NCBI GenBank assembly: GCA_030549775.1
Contig: CM060174.1
Coordinates: 44,868,707 to 44,932,706, forward strand
Direction of reading: 5' to 3'
Source of the DNA: Tamarix chinensis
Lineage: Eukaryota; Streptophyta; Magnoliopsida; Caryophyllales; Tamaricaceae
DNA length: 64,000 bases
Shown here: positions 1 through 11,339 of the stretch, one piece after another
How the letters are laid out: each line of letters begins with the position of its first letter
Numbering within the stretch: position 1 is the first letter of the stretch
Program-made: the position numbers and the translations under genes
Notes under the pieces: model-generated
What the model was told of the DNA's origin: nothing
The model's input: the letters and a program-made list of their open reading frames with translations, nothing else
Databases searched by the model: none

Positions 1-299
1 TCTATAAATAAGAGCAAACACATGGCAGAGTAGAATCAATTGTAGGGGTAGAGAACCTACGAGATGGGGGCCATTCTTTGTGGAATTACAAGCTCAATTT
101 TACCTAACTCACCTATAAATGAATAAGTATGACAAATTTATGGTCCTTCGGTAAGGGGCATATCTATCAAAGATTATTATACTCACTTCATGCACTCGGT
201 CTAGTTTACACCAAAGGTAGAGGCCAATAAGGTGATGCAAATTCACAGTTTTAAGATCGGACTAGGGATTTGATGTCAATAGCTGTTAGTGAGAGTCAC

Positions 300-832
300 T
301 TCACCAGAAATGATAGGAATGTATGAATAAGAAATATAATCATCCTAAGTCATCCAAGCCCGGAGTACTTAGTCAGGGGGTAAGAGGGAATTTGAGAGTT
401 GCCACCATCCCGGTAACCGAACCAAGGCTTTCTCTAGAGGAAGTTTGTCGCCTATATTTAGTTGGAGTATGGAGTTAATACCCAAATCTAGAGGATTGTT
501 TGGCGGTTATGCCAAGGAGAGGCACTGCCAATGAAAGAGATGTCAATTAGATCACTAAGGGGTCAATTATAGAGGTAAAACGATGACATGCCTTAGGTGT
601 GGCGTGGTGGGACATAGAGCATATGAGTGTCGAGTTGGTAGTGGCACCATTTAGAGGAGCTAGATTAGAGCTCAGAGCATGGGATCTATCTACTAGCCAT
701 TGGCACAAATATAGAGAGATCACCAATCATCAACCAGTACCGTTAGTTGAGTTAGTCATCCTAGAGGACCAAGGCCTCACCATTTTTAGCAAGGGCAGGG
801 ATCAGTTAGTGTCATAATATTTCCTTTAGCCT
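300..832 (+). pseudogene. gag: gag C-terminal fragment with CCHC zinc knuckle
   Basis: A CCHC zinc knuckle (CLRCGVVGHRAYEC; C-x2-C-x4-H-x4-C) is encoded at 589-630. In gag proteins this knuckle binds RNA during packaging. The reading frame stays open after it to about 815 but the protein there is not informative. Upstream of the knuckle the frame is broken and only weakly gag-like. The knuckle itself has all four metal ligands. It sits directly upstream of the protease remnant, as expected for gag-pol. Confidence 0.7.
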
Positions 833-1328
833 GCTACTAGAACGTGATGATTTAGGTAGAGGAATAATTCTCGGGAAGTGTAGTGATTGGAATGCTCATT
901 ATCTCTACCTTTTCTTCTTGCCTGCTATTTGATTTTGGTGCTTCATATTTTTTTTATGGCATCTACTTTTGTAAATAGAAATCCATCATCTCCTTCATGT
1001 AGAATTTTCACTTCTATTATATTGCCTTTCTACGGATAGGATTGCCTACTCTAGATTGTACCAAGGGGTCATTTTGGTAGTTGGAGGAATAGAGTTTTTG
1101 TTAGACCTCATAGAGCTAGAGTTGTGTGATTTTGATGTAATTGTCAGGATAGATATGCTAGGAAGGTATTGGGAGCTAAATAACTATGCATAAGAATAGT
1201 GATTCTACAAGGACCAAAGGGTATTAGGGTTTTATACCATAAGTGTGAACCAAAAGCCGCTCCAAAGATCATGTCAGCAATCAAATTGAGAAATCTCATA
1301 TGTATAGGAAATCCGCTCTACCTATGCA
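833..1328 (+). pseudogene. Retroviral-type aspartic protease remnant
   Basis: The stretch around 1100-1175 encodes LDLIELELCDFDVIV followed by a degenerate DMLGRYW, matching the C-terminal part of Tekay/Del proteases, where the family has a block close to DFDVILGMDWL. The catalytic DTG/DSG motif is not recognisable; the region before 1030 is full of stops. A small frame at 1199-1384 continues the protease-RT linker. The protease would cleave the polyprotein; this copy cannot. Identification rests on the C-terminal block and on position between gag and RT. Confidence 0.6.
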
Positions 1329-2335
1329 GTGTTAGAAATAAAAGCGACAGAGATGCCATTAGAGCATATGGTAATGGTTTATGAACTTTCTAATGTTTAT
1401 CTTGAGGAGATCCCTATAATGCCGCCAGTTCGAGAAGTTGAGTTTACCGTAGATGTGTTGCTAAGAACAAAGACGATATCTAAATATCCATACCGCATAG
1501 AACTTGTGAAAATGAGAGAACTCAAGGCTCAATTGGAAGAGATTTTGGATAAGGATTACATCCAACCAAGCATATAGTCATGGGGAGCATCAGTGGCTTT
1601 GGTAAGGAAGAAAGATGGGAGCTTGAGGTTGTGCATCTATTATGGAGGGTTGAACTAAGTAATGGTCAAGAAACATTATCTATTACCAGGGATTGATGAC
1701 CTATTCAATCAACTCAAGGGAGAAAAGGTATTCGCCAGCTTTAATCTTCGATCAGGCTATCATCAGTTGAGGATAATAGAGCAAGACATTCCTAAGATTA
1801 AGTTTAAGACAAGGTATGGCCATTCTGTACTCGTAGTAATGAGCTAAAATCTTTCATGTCCCTGATGAAACAAATATTTTTTCCTTTCTTGGACTAGTTT
1901 ATCATAGTTTTTATTGATGACATTCTCATCAACTCCTACGAATAAGAGATTCATGAACAACATTTGAAGCGGACTTTAGCCTTGCTAAGATTGCACCAAT
2001 TGTGTGCTAAACTCTCAAAGTATAATTTTTTGCTAGATCAAGTGGCCTTACCTTATCATGTGATCTATAAGGATGGTGTGGTAGTGGATCCTTCTAAGAT
2101 TCATGATATTTTTGAATGGCTAGAGCCCACTTTTTTGAATGAAGTGCACAGTTTTCTAAGGTTATCCAAGTACTAATATTGGTTCATGGTTGACCTTTCC
2201 ATGATTGCTCGATCATTGACTCAAATTATAAATAAGGCCATACAATTCTAGTGGAATGAGAAGTGTAATGAAGAATTTGAGGAGTTCAAGAGGTGTTTGA
2301 CTTTAACCCAAGTGCTCACATTACTAAGTAGGTCC
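1329..2335 (+). pseudogene. Ty3/gypsy reverse transcriptase, broken
   Basis: Frames at 1329-1577, 1662-1847 and 1964-2176 give RT blocks in order: the N-terminal REVEFTVDVL and SKYPYR segment, then KKDGSLRLCI, the [14 protein letters not shown] block with LRSGYHQLR, and KDGVVVDPSKI. A palm-like FIDDI is readable near 1910-1925 (tttattgatgacatt), so the two catalytic aspartates survive in one frame, but stops and frameshifts separate it from the flanking blocks. The enzyme copies element RNA into DNA. The subfamily is Tekay/Del by wording of the blocks. Confidence 0.85.
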
Positions 2336-2705
2336 TATGATTTTGAGGTGTACAGTGATGCTTCCAAGCGCAGACTAGGCTACATGTTGATGCAACATGG
2401 AAGGGTGGGGGCATATGTTACATAATAACTAAAGCCACATGAATAAAACTAACCGATGCATGACTTAGAGCTTTTTGCAATAGTGTTCAACATTAGGATC
2501 TAGAGACATTATCTTTATAGAGTACGGTATAAATTTTACACTGACCATAAGAGGCTTATGTACATCTTCACCTAGTGAGAGTTGAACCTATGACAATAAC
2601 GATGGTTGGAATTGATCAAGAATTATAACCTAGAATTGACCTACCATCAAGGTTAATCCAATGTGGTGGCAAATGCAATTAGTTGGAAGACATCACATTC
2701 GTTGG
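2336..2705 (+). pseudogene. RNase H domain remnant
   Basis: The block FEVYSDASKR near 2340-2370 carries the first RNase H aspartate, followed by HDLELFAIVFN (glutamate) near 2460-2490 and TDHKRLMYIF near 2540-2575. At least five stops interrupt it, including several in the segment after TDHKRL. RNase H removes the RNA strand during reverse transcription. It follows the RT with no gap, the usual gypsy order. Confidence 0.75.
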
Positions 2706-3800
2706 GCACAATTATATTGTTAGATCATTTGTGAAGAGAGATTAAGAATATGGATATTGAACTAATCACTGTTGGAAGTTTAGAGGCAAGAATGAGTGCA
2801 CTCACCATTACACCTTCAATTTGTTGGAGATCAAGCTAGCTAAGTTAGTGATGTTAAGCTTTAGAGAATTTGAACTAGTATTGAAGAGGTAGAGCTAAAG
2901 GATTTTTGATCCATGAGGATGGTAATATCACATACCTTTGTAGATGGTGTGTACTTGAGGGATATGTGTAGCATAAGAGAAGGATCCTTGAGGATGGACA
3001 TTGAACTCCTTACTCTTTTAACCCTAGAGGAGACAAACTATGCAAGGTCTAAAGAAAATATATTGGTGGCACCGCATGAAGTAGGAAGTGGCACTATTCA
3101 TCACCACATGTCTAACCTATCAGAAGGTTAAGATTGAGCATGAAAGATAGGCAGGGTTAGTGCAACCACTTGAATTTTTCGAATGTAAGTGGGACAAAAT
3201 ATCAATGGACTTCATGGTTGGTCTTCTAAGGACCCATAGTGGTTTTGATTAATCTATGTCATTGTGGAGCATCCGACTAAGTTAGTTATGTTCATAATGA
3301 TAAAGGAAACTTAAAGCATAGAGAAACTTGCCAATGCCTATAGAAAGTACGTATTGAGACTTCATGGTGTTCTTATGGACATTGTGTATAATCGAGACTC
3401 CATGTTCTTGTCACGCTTTTAGCAAAACTTACAAGCCACCTTTGACACTCCACTAAAGATATGTACGAATTTCTAGCCAATTATGGATGGTCAGCCTAAA
3501 AGAACCATTCAAACTCTAGACGACATATTTTGAACATATGTTCTAAATTTTGGGGGAATTTAAGAAGATTGGCTAAACTTAATCAAGTTCTCCTACAATA
3601 ACAGTTATTATACCAATATCAAGATGGAACCTTTTGAGCCCTTGTTAGGAAGGAAGTGTCATAGTCCCTCATATCGAAATGGCTTCAATGAAAAACTCAT
3701 GTTGGGACTTGAGATGATTAAGGAGACAACTAGGTACATCCCTTTTATTTAGGACTAGATGAAACTTACCTAGGACTAAAAAAAGAGATACATAGATTTA
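2706..3800 (+). pseudogene. Integrase remnant
   Basis: A zinc-finger tail, CLTYQKVKIEHERQAGL (second Cys replaced by Tyr), begins at about 3109 and is followed by KWDKISMDFMVG near 3190-3225, which carries the first catalytic Asp of the DDE core. A later block MEPFEPLLGRKC (about 3624-3660) is the integrase C-terminal signature of this lineage. Between them are several stops. Integrase would join element DNA to the host chromosome; this copy is dead. Confidence 0.75.
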
Positions 3801-4255
3801 AAGAGATAAAATGATGGTTATGAGGTGGGTGATAGAGTCCTTTTAAGGTTCTCTTCCACCAAAGGAGTCATGAAGTTTGATAGGAAAGGTAATCTTAGTG
3901 TGAGGTTCAATAAACTATACGAGATTCTTAACCATGTTAGTGAAGTTGCTTATCACTTAGCTCTACCAATGGAGTTATCCCATGTACATAACACCTTTTA
4001 ATTATTGAGGAAGTGTGTAGCAGATGCTTCGCACATTATCTAATTAGAGTCGCTATAACTCCATCAGTATTCAACTTATAAAGAGTGACCGATGAATATT
4101 CTAGACATCAAGATAAGAGAGACGCATACGAAAACCATTCTTTTGGTGAAATTTCTTTAGCTATAGTATGGTACAGAGAAGGCTACTTAGGAGGCTGAGT
4201 AAGAAATTCAAGCCAAGTATCCAGAGTTAATTTTTCACATATGATATCTTAAGTG
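3801..4255 (+). pseudogene. Post-integrase region with degenerate chromodomain
   Basis: VGDRVLLRF and KGVMKFDRKGNLS (about 3825-3905), then ALPMELSHVHN, are the post-integrase blocks of Tekay/Del elements. A chromodomain-like tail follows at 4090-4240, with NILDIK, a hydrophobic ILLVKFL segment and QAKYPELIF. In chromoviruses this module is thought to steer integration to heterochromatin by reading histone methylation. Three stops lie inside it. The wording of the blocks is seen directly; targeting is family knowledge. Confidence 0.7.
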
Positions 4256-4546
4256 TAAAGCTTCTTTTGTAAGGGGGCAGTACCCTTTTCCCTTGAGTGG
4301 GAACACAATATGTGTGTGGACCTTTATGTGTAATGATGTGATATGATTATTATAAACCTTAGGGTTGTATTCTCTTTAACGGGATAGTGTTGTAATACCC
4401 TATATTTTTTTTAAATGGTTTAATGAGAAGTATGCAAAATTTAAGTCCTTTGATTATAATTTAATGTTATGATCTATTTTTGGATAAATTTTGATTTGAA
4501 ATCATGTTGAAAAATGGAGTTTCTTGAGTTTTGTAGGAAAATTGAT

Positions 4547-4705
4547 CGGTTGGCTCCATGAACTAATCAACTAGTTTGTCATTTCAACAAATATGGTTTT
4601 CTCGACTAAACGAATTGGCTAGTTAGGGGAAACCGGCTGGCTGGTGGTAGAATAGTCGATTGATAGGACCAAACCCATTGATTGGTTTGTCAAGCTAGTT
4701 CTTTT
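4547..4705. repeat. U3 cluster of AACCAGTCGATTGGTT-like motifs
   Basis: Several degenerate copies of a short near-palindromic word (forms such as AATCAACTAGTTTG, AGTCGATTGATAGG and ATTGATTGGTTTG) lie within 160 bases of the LTR start, upstream of the TATA box. Clusters of the same word recur in other Y-family LTRs in this window. Confidence 0.55.
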
Positions 4706-5168
4706 TTTTTTATCTTGATTTTATGAAAAATCACTTACACTGAAATGGAACCTTACCAACCCATGCTAATTAGTCCCTAAGAGATTCCTAACTATTTTCA
4801 TGATGCATATAACCTAAATATTACCTCAAATTGACCTAGACGTTAATTAGGACAATTCAAAGAGAGAGATGACCTTAACATTGTCTTTTTATTCCTCTAT
4901 CCTCTACACAACTTTGAGATTAATGCTTTAATCTTAGGTATGATTCTAAGTAGCTGGAAGATTTATTCCATGCTTATCTTCCATTTCTCCATTCGTGTAT
5001 GCCATTTTTGGTCAATTTGACATGCATTCTATAAAGATACCATTTCAGCTCTAAAGAATTGGTCAGTAAGTAGACAAAATCCATCCGTTATACTTGAATT
5101 CATACACTTAATTATAGGGTTATGAGTTGGTTCCTAAACCCTCATTGTTTTCCTTCAATTTGGTTAGC

Positions 5169-5176
5169 TATAAATA
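5169..5176 (+). promoter_or_regulatory. TATA box of family Y LTR
   Basis: The sequence GCTATAAATAGCCCCC lies 778 bases into the LTR, on the strand of the attached polyprotein. It fits a plant TATA box and would place the RNA start about 30 bases downstream. It fixes the transcription direction of the LTR family. Confidence 0.6.
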
Positions 5177-5874
5177 GCCCCCAGCATCCCTAATATGCAA
5201 CTTTCTTTCAACCACTAAATTCTCTAAGTCTAGTACTCACCCCTCTTATTTCTACACTTTAAGTGTAACCAATAAATCTTCTTACACTCTAATAATCCCA
5301 TCTCTATATCTTTGTTATTTCAATTATTAAGAAAGGAATAGTTAAATTCTAGGAAAAAGGTTGAGTGGTGTAGCTTAGCTTTTTCATGTTTTTGCCTCAT
5401 GTGCTATGTTCTTCTTTCTCTCAATTTTTATGTTTGAAAATTTAATAAGGTTTTGGTGTAATGTATGAATTTAAGATTTTGGTTTAAAGGTTTTTAAAGC
5501 TGAGAATTCCCATGATTGAAATTTTAGGATTTTAAAATGGGGATTTTGCTTGCACTAAGTAAGTGATTCTTGCTTCTAAATTATTTAATAAGTATTTCTA
5601 TATGTTGGATGCTACCTTTATTGATTTTTACTTGTTGGCATGAATGAATATAGTTTGTATAAGTAATTTGGATGAATAAATGGCATTATTTGAGTAAAAT
5701 TCATGACATTTGGTTAAAAGAAATTAGGATATGATGATTTAATGTTAAGAAATGCATGTTTATCTAGTTAAAAATATGTTAGACTATGTTGATATGTGTT
5801 TTAATGTTGTTAAGGATGATTTATATGGAAGAAACTACATGAAATTTATGATTTAGTCTTGTGTTAGGGCATAC

Positions 5875-6130
5875 CAATCAATTAGTTAGGTCAAATCGAT
5901 CGACCTTTTCCTAGAATAGTAGGCTTGTTGACTCAACCCATTGAATGATATGCCTGCAGAGACCTTGGACTTACTCTTTGCTTAAATCCATCAAATAGTT
6001 TTGTATAATCAATTGACTAGTCTATGAATAGTCAACTAGTTCACCCAAATCTATCAACTGGTTTGAGGAAATCATGGCCTGGTTGAGTAAAACTGGTTAA
6101 CTGGTTGACCAAAATGGCTGACTGGTTTAA
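5875..6130. repeat. Second cluster of the AACCAGTCGATTGGTT-like motif
   Basis: Downstream of the TATA box a second cluster of the same degenerate near-palindrome occurs (forms such as CAATCAATTAGTTAGG, AACTGGTTAACTGG and GACTGGTTTAAC). The equivalent clusters in the other Y LTRs lie at 27480-27900 and 30765-31115. Confidence 0.5.
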
Positions 6131-6699
6131 CAACTTTACATGATTTCTTTCTTTTCAATTTGGTTATGCTTTGAAATCATGTTTGGGACTATAGCATAAT
6201 TATTAGTGGGATAAAATACATATTTTATCATGGAATATTGGCCTAGTGAAAGTATTAAAATAGGTAATAATTTATGGTATACTCTATGAGTAATGTAAAG
6301 GATAATTAAGTATTTCACTTATGCTCAGTGTTGATATTACGAAAAGAAAAATGAAAATAGCATGGGATGAAATTAAAAAATAAAGGGGATATGAGTAATA
6401 TTAGCCAAAGCTAAATGGAAAACCCACATGGTTGGGGAAAATGGAGAGAAATGGATTGATATGGATTATCATGGAAATTTTTCATGTTTGCTTTGTATAG
6501 GCCTTGTATGATCACCCATTTTTATTAATAATATACTAATCACGTAAAGTGAAAGACAATTGAGATCAGTATGGGTGTGGGTTACCCAATCCTTGATTAG
6601 CAATTGGTGGTTAGTCTACCTTCGGGCAGGATGTCTAGAGGTCATGGTGCCTTACCTACTTTAGATACTGATGATGTACTAGAGGGTGTCAATGCTAAA

Positions 6700-6860
6700 G
6701 GGTTTGGTTACGTAGGTAGTTGGATTTGGCTTGGACTTATGTCCATATTGGTTAGTTTTAGCCTAGAATTATATCCATTTTGGTGATTCGCTTTAACCCA
6801 TACTTATGTCCACTTGGTGATGGGCTTTAGCCTAGACATTATATCCCTTATTTGGATAGG
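6700..6860 (+). repeat. Short tandem repeat in family Y LTR
   Basis: Two to three units of about 60-70 bases, each with GGCTTTAGCCTAGA- and CTTATGTCCA-like words, follow one another. The reverse complement of the same unit is repeated three times at 9185-9420, which shows the two LTRs are homologous and opposite in orientation. Confidence 0.6.
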
Positions 6861-7740
6861 ATTTCATGGTAAATGAGATCATGTGTTGATGCACATTCCA
6901 TCGCTCAATGATAATAAAATATGGATGTTAAATATCAGTTGATAATTTATCATTGATGACCAAGTGAATGGTTAATGATAGGTTAAGAAATGGAAGTAAT
7001 TGTATAATTGATGAAAATAGATAAAAGCTGGTTTGTACACTTGATTAATGGGCAAAATGACTAATTGGTTGTGGAATGGAATATTACTTGAATGATTGAC
7101 CTATCTCTTACATAGATAAGAATATGGCATATCCTAAGAGGATGAGTAATTAGAAATAAACCCTAGAGGTTTCTTGGATTCTCATTTGTACTACATGTGA
7201 GAGTATTTATGTGATGATAATATGAAACTGAACATGATACATTCTATTTTGTTGATATTCTATGATAGCATGACCTTGTGTAGTCCTTCCTCTTATTTAT
7301 GTATATGGCCTTATCATGATGTATGTTGTATTTTACATCCATGCATGGTAAATTGGTATTCTTATGCTTACATTGAGTGAGCAGCTTGGCTTACTCAGTA
7401 TATAGTGTATTGATGTGCCCATTCGCTAGGTCATCTACTCATTCCCACAAGAAGAGGACCATGTGTAGGTCTTTAGGGATGACCAGTAAAGGGCCTACCT
7501 CATGTGGGTTAGGGCTTGAGAGCAAGGACATTCCGAAGTTTTTGGTGGGATTCGTGGTGGACTGAGGTTTTAAGTAAGGTGCCATACCATATCCTCATTT
7601 TATTATAGCCCCGCACTTTATCCACACCTATTTTGTAATGATTTGGTTAGAACCCATTAGGGTCCTCCAATGTAAACACTCTTGAAGTTGTTTAATTAAA
7701 TTTTTATTCCACGCACTCTGATGTTTAATTAATTTTAGAC

Positions 7741-8061
7741 TATTAATAAACCCCTCAAGCTCTCCTCAGCTAATTTCTTTCTCCTTTTAACATAATCATC
7801 AAATCTCTCTTCCCTTTAGGTGAAGAGTTAGACCCTCCCTTATGGCCTCTATTTTTTATTCTAATCACCCTTAAACACTTGATCTCCCCTCTCTTTCTAC
7901 TTCTTAATCTTTACTTTAGTTCCTCTTTTCTTTATATAAACAAAGGAAAATTAAAGTTAGAGAGAGTTTAGGTTTGTTCACCTAAGAAGGAATAGGGTTT
8001 AGGTATCATGGATATCCAAATATGGATTAATGTTGCAATGGGGAAAACCTTATGGAATATT
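7741..8061 (+). mobile_element. Fragment of another LTR (pyrimidine-rich U3 with TATA), uncertain
   Basis: A pyrimidine-rich stretch is followed by a TATA-like TATATAAACAAAGG at 7933-7946 and a purine-rich GTTAGAGAGAGTTTAGG leader, the same texture as the U3-leader parts of the large LTRs here. It may be the 5' part of the LTR that resumes at 29567, with the 8062-29566 element inserted in it. No matching target duplication was found, so this is a guess. There is no coding signal. Confidence 0.3.
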
Positions 8062-9831
8062 TGCACCACCAAAAAATTTCACTTGAAAATGTTACAGAAG
8101 CAACAATATAAAACCAACTTGTAAAAAATGGAGTGCTACAGCCATAACTAACACAAGATGGGTGTTTTATTGCCTACCTCATGCTAGACACAAGGCGAAG
8201 TATGTAACTAATCAAAAAATAAGGAAAACTAGAGAAAAATAAGAAAAATCCTTGTGTACTACCTAGGGCTACATATGCCCAATTCCATGGTCACTCAAGG
8301 ACCAAAAGAAAAATATCTATGCAACCTATGCTCAATAACCCAAGATTCTGAGTGGATAATGGACTACTCAATGGTTGTCCTCAGGAATACCTACAACCAA
8401 CATTCTACTTGTGGGATTGAGTAGGGGATTGCAATAAAAACTCAATTAGTATGCATACATACTGAGTAAACCAGCCTACCACCATCATGTAGTTCCTTGT
8501 GTAGGTAAGATCCATACAACATACTCATAGTACAACTTACCGAAATGTTCATGTGACTTTCCTATCTTGTCTTTTAAGTTCAATCACATGGTTCAAACAA
8601 GAGTTGAGTTAATCCTCTAAATTATGCATAGTTATAATCATATAAACATAATATGGCGCGTAGCCTTTTAACATGCATACTATCTACTCATGGATTAAGA
8701 AATAATTGGATTATTTGTTCGATAGTAGGCAGAATATAGCTAGCATGGTGATAAGGAAGCAGGAATTCATGTACAACATCTAACCATAGATGAATCATCA
8801 GCATACTAATAATAAGGTATGCGGGAACTTATGGATTATTCCATACTATAGGCATGTACCATAATAGGCATCCCAGAGGGCATATAATTAGCATTAAATT
8901 CCAAATAGATGAACATAAGGCATACCACTTATTTATAGCTTTAATGAGGTGTCAGCTCTTAAGTATTCATAATGAAAAGCAGATACCATATTAAATAACC
9001 ATAATCATATAACCATACCTGGCCATTTACTTCCTCTTCAAACCTCATTTAAGTCAGCATCTTACTTTAGGTAAAATGATGTTTCTTTACCAAAACATTA
9101 TGGATTAAGAGAGAATATACTTAATTTACCCCAAGTTCTTAAGCAAGGTGGGATCATTCACTATGGTTTTGTCAATACCATGAAAGCCATCTAAATAGTG
9201 GACATAAAGTCCTAGCTCATGTCAAGGAAACCAAATGGCCATAAGTCAAGGCTTTTGCCAAAGTAACAATGGACAGAAGTCCTAACTCATGCTAAGGAAA
9301 CCAAACAAACATAAGTTTGGGCTCTTGCCATAGTAACAATGGATAGAAGTCTAGGCTCATGCTAAGGGAACCAAATAGACATAAGTCCAAGTTCTGATCA
9401 TCTTATAGTGATCGGAACCTTTAGTAATGATACCCCTAGTACATCATTAGTTTCTTGAGTAGGAAAGACACAAGGATCAACGAGGATCTAGGAATTAACT
9501 AGGATCCCATCCGAAGGCAAAAAGCTCCCAAAGGTACACTAACTCCCAATAACTAATCAATGATCGAATAATCCAAACCTTTCATAGTGCTCATTCCAAT
9601 TTAAGTGATTAGTGTCTTAATAGTTTGGAAAAATTCACATAATGGCCCCAAAACAATATCATACCATTATACATGCCTTTTTTCATTTAACACACCCTTA
9701 CAAGGTTCTCATATCAACCATTATTCCCATTTAGAGTCTCTTCAAGAGATCTTTCCATTATACCATCCATTATGCTAAAGAGTGAAATTTTCAAATAATA
9801 AATATTAATCATAATGATCCAAGAAAAACAC
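8062..9831 (-). mobile_element. Solo LTR 'H' of family Y, 3' portion (first part)
   Basis: On the minus strand this is the end of a Y-family LTR. The terminus reads ...GGTGGTGCA at 8062, resembling the ...GGTGTTACA end at 32897, with matching TTGCTTCTGTAACA and GTGAAATTTTTT words just inside. It holds the CTCATTCCCACAAG-like block and hairpin (8410-8475, reversed) and a three-unit tandem repeat (9185-9420). The LTR is interrupted at 9832 by element Z and resumes at 26902. Both parts together make about 4.4 kb. No internal domain or second LTR adjoins it, so it is called solo. Confidence 0.6.
9185..9420 (-). repeat. Three-unit tandem repeat, about 75-80 bases per unit
   Basis: Each unit contains ACATAAGT, AAGTCCTAGCTCATG or a variant, and GGAAACCAAA. 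The reverse complement matches the repeat at 6700-6860 in the LTR of the Tekay/Del element. Confidence 0.75.
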
Positions 9832-11339
9832 TGATGGGCTCAATCAGCAAGTGCATGGATTCATTATAGCACTTTAAGGTCGTATCCTATAGGGACTTCA
9901 CAACTGAGTACACAACTTCATCATTTAGCTATCTAGATAAATATAGAGCATGAATATGCAAGCAGATATTGAGAATAAATACAAAATCTTTCTAATTGTA
10001 AACTCTAAAATAATTGATATGAAACCTAGGATTGAACTTCAGTCTTCAAATTGGTAATCAATAATGAAACAACATATATGTCATAGTTCAATTCATTAGC
10101 TGTGAACAATCAGTCTAACTATATTCATTAGCCTCTTTTAAGGTTTAATAATGTATTTAATCTAATTTTCTGACTACTTTCATAACTAACAAATTAATTC
10201 AAATTTATTAAGTTTCACCAATTTTATAGTCCCTAAGATTTAAACATCTATATTCATGATTGCTTAAATTCCCATTCGTATGCTTAAACATCTATATTTA
10301 AACCTTTTAGTTGTATATATTATATAAGGAGGTATGCTTTTGTTAAATCCACTTTACAACAATTGATCCTAGCACATGAAATTGTATATATGAACTAAAA
10401 ATATGACATGATACCTCAATTAGTCATATTAATACCAAAATGGACCTAATTCATTCCTAGAAAAGATGATTACTCGCTTATATCTTTAAGGAAAATAAAT
10501 GAAATAAATTGTATAATAAACATAATAACAGTATAAAAATAAAAAGAAGAGAAATTAGATTGAATTAACCATAAATAGGAGAAGAACAAAGTTAATTATG
10601 AGTTGATCATACACGAATATACACTTGAATCTTCAAAAAATTGATCTAATGAAAACAACTAAAATTACATGAAGATTTTTTTCTTGAGAATAAGAGGGGG
10701 AAATTGCTCTAAAATCTACTCTAAAAACTACCCAAGAAGTGCTTGAAGTGTGCCTTAAATACTCCCCATCACACAAGGCATGTCGTACACGATAAACATG
10801 GGAGTAACCATCGCTGCACGGTCATGCAAGGACTGCATGTCCTAGTTATGCAACATTCTTACTCTTGAATAGGTGGATATTTGGAATTTGCATAGTCATG
10901 TGGTTTGCTTACTGCCTGGCCGTGTAATCTTCGAGTATTCATCTTCTTCAGCAAAATTCCACACAACCATGCATGATTTACGCAACCTGTCCATGCTGTT
11001 TCTTTTTCTTCAAATATGCACATATAAGTGCTGATGGCTTTGCAGTTGGGTGTGCAACTAGCTATGCAACACCATCTTCTTGTTTCCTTTAGACTTCTTG
11101 ACATATTTTTGGCTCTTTTAGCTTCTAAACTCTTCCTTAAACATGTTAGGTTGATTTATCATCCTTCAATACCTTCCATGTTGGGTCCTTTACTCTAAAA
11201 ACATGCACTACCTTCTTAGATTTGCGCATTCTTGTGGAATAATAGACTAGAACTACAGTAAAATACATAATAGATACTAAATGAAGTCTCAAAGTGAAGG
11301 CAAAGCATGGTGAAAATAGAGAAAATATTTACTTTATCA
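9832..11339 (-). mobile_element. 3' LTR of Athila-like non-autonomous element 'Z'
   Basis: On the minus strand the LTR starts TGATAAAG (ending at 11339 on plus) directly after a polypurine tract read as AAGCATGGGAGAG, and ends GAGCCCATCA at 9832, giving TG...CA ends over 1508 bases. The end region with CCTATAGGATACGACC resembles the CTTGTGGGTTCGACTC block just before the end of the B LTR. Its part 10845-11339 is repeated at 12847-13073 plus 26613-26901, which is the truncated 5' LTR. There is no coding signal. Confidence 0.65.

Larger units (their letters stand above)
1..4390 (+). mobile_element. Decayed Ty3/gypsy Tekay/Del-type chromovirus, internal domain (5' part outside window)
   Basis: Reading the plus strand with frame changes gives, in order, a gag zinc knuckle, protease remnant, reverse transcriptase, RNase H, integrase and a C-terminal chromodomain, the normal order of a chromovirus polyprotein. 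The phrases KDGVVVDPSKI (RT), KGVMKFDRKGNLS (post-integrase) and a chromodomain ending QAKYPELIF are typical of the Tekay/Del branch. The 3' LTR begins at 4391. The 5' LTR and most of gag lie left of the window. Stops and small indels occur throughout, many as TGA or TAG where the family has CGA, CAG or TGG, so this is an old, inactive copy. The order of domains is visible directly; the lineage is from recalled family motifs. Confidence 0.85.
4391..7740 (+). mobile_element. 3' LTR of the Tekay/Del element (family Y), right end truncated
   Basis: The LTR starts TGTAATACCC directly after the chromovirus internal domain. It contains a U3 with a cluster of short palindromic motifs (4547-4705), a TATA box at 5169, a second cluster (5875-6130), a tandem repeat around 6700-6860 and a conserved hairpin at about 7397-7420 followed by ACTCATTCCCAC. 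The same parts occur in the same order in the LTRs at 8062-29566 and 29567-32897. The expected end, a GGTGTTACA-type terminus about 200-300 bases further on, is missing, so the right edge near 7740 is approximate. Confidence 0.65.
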
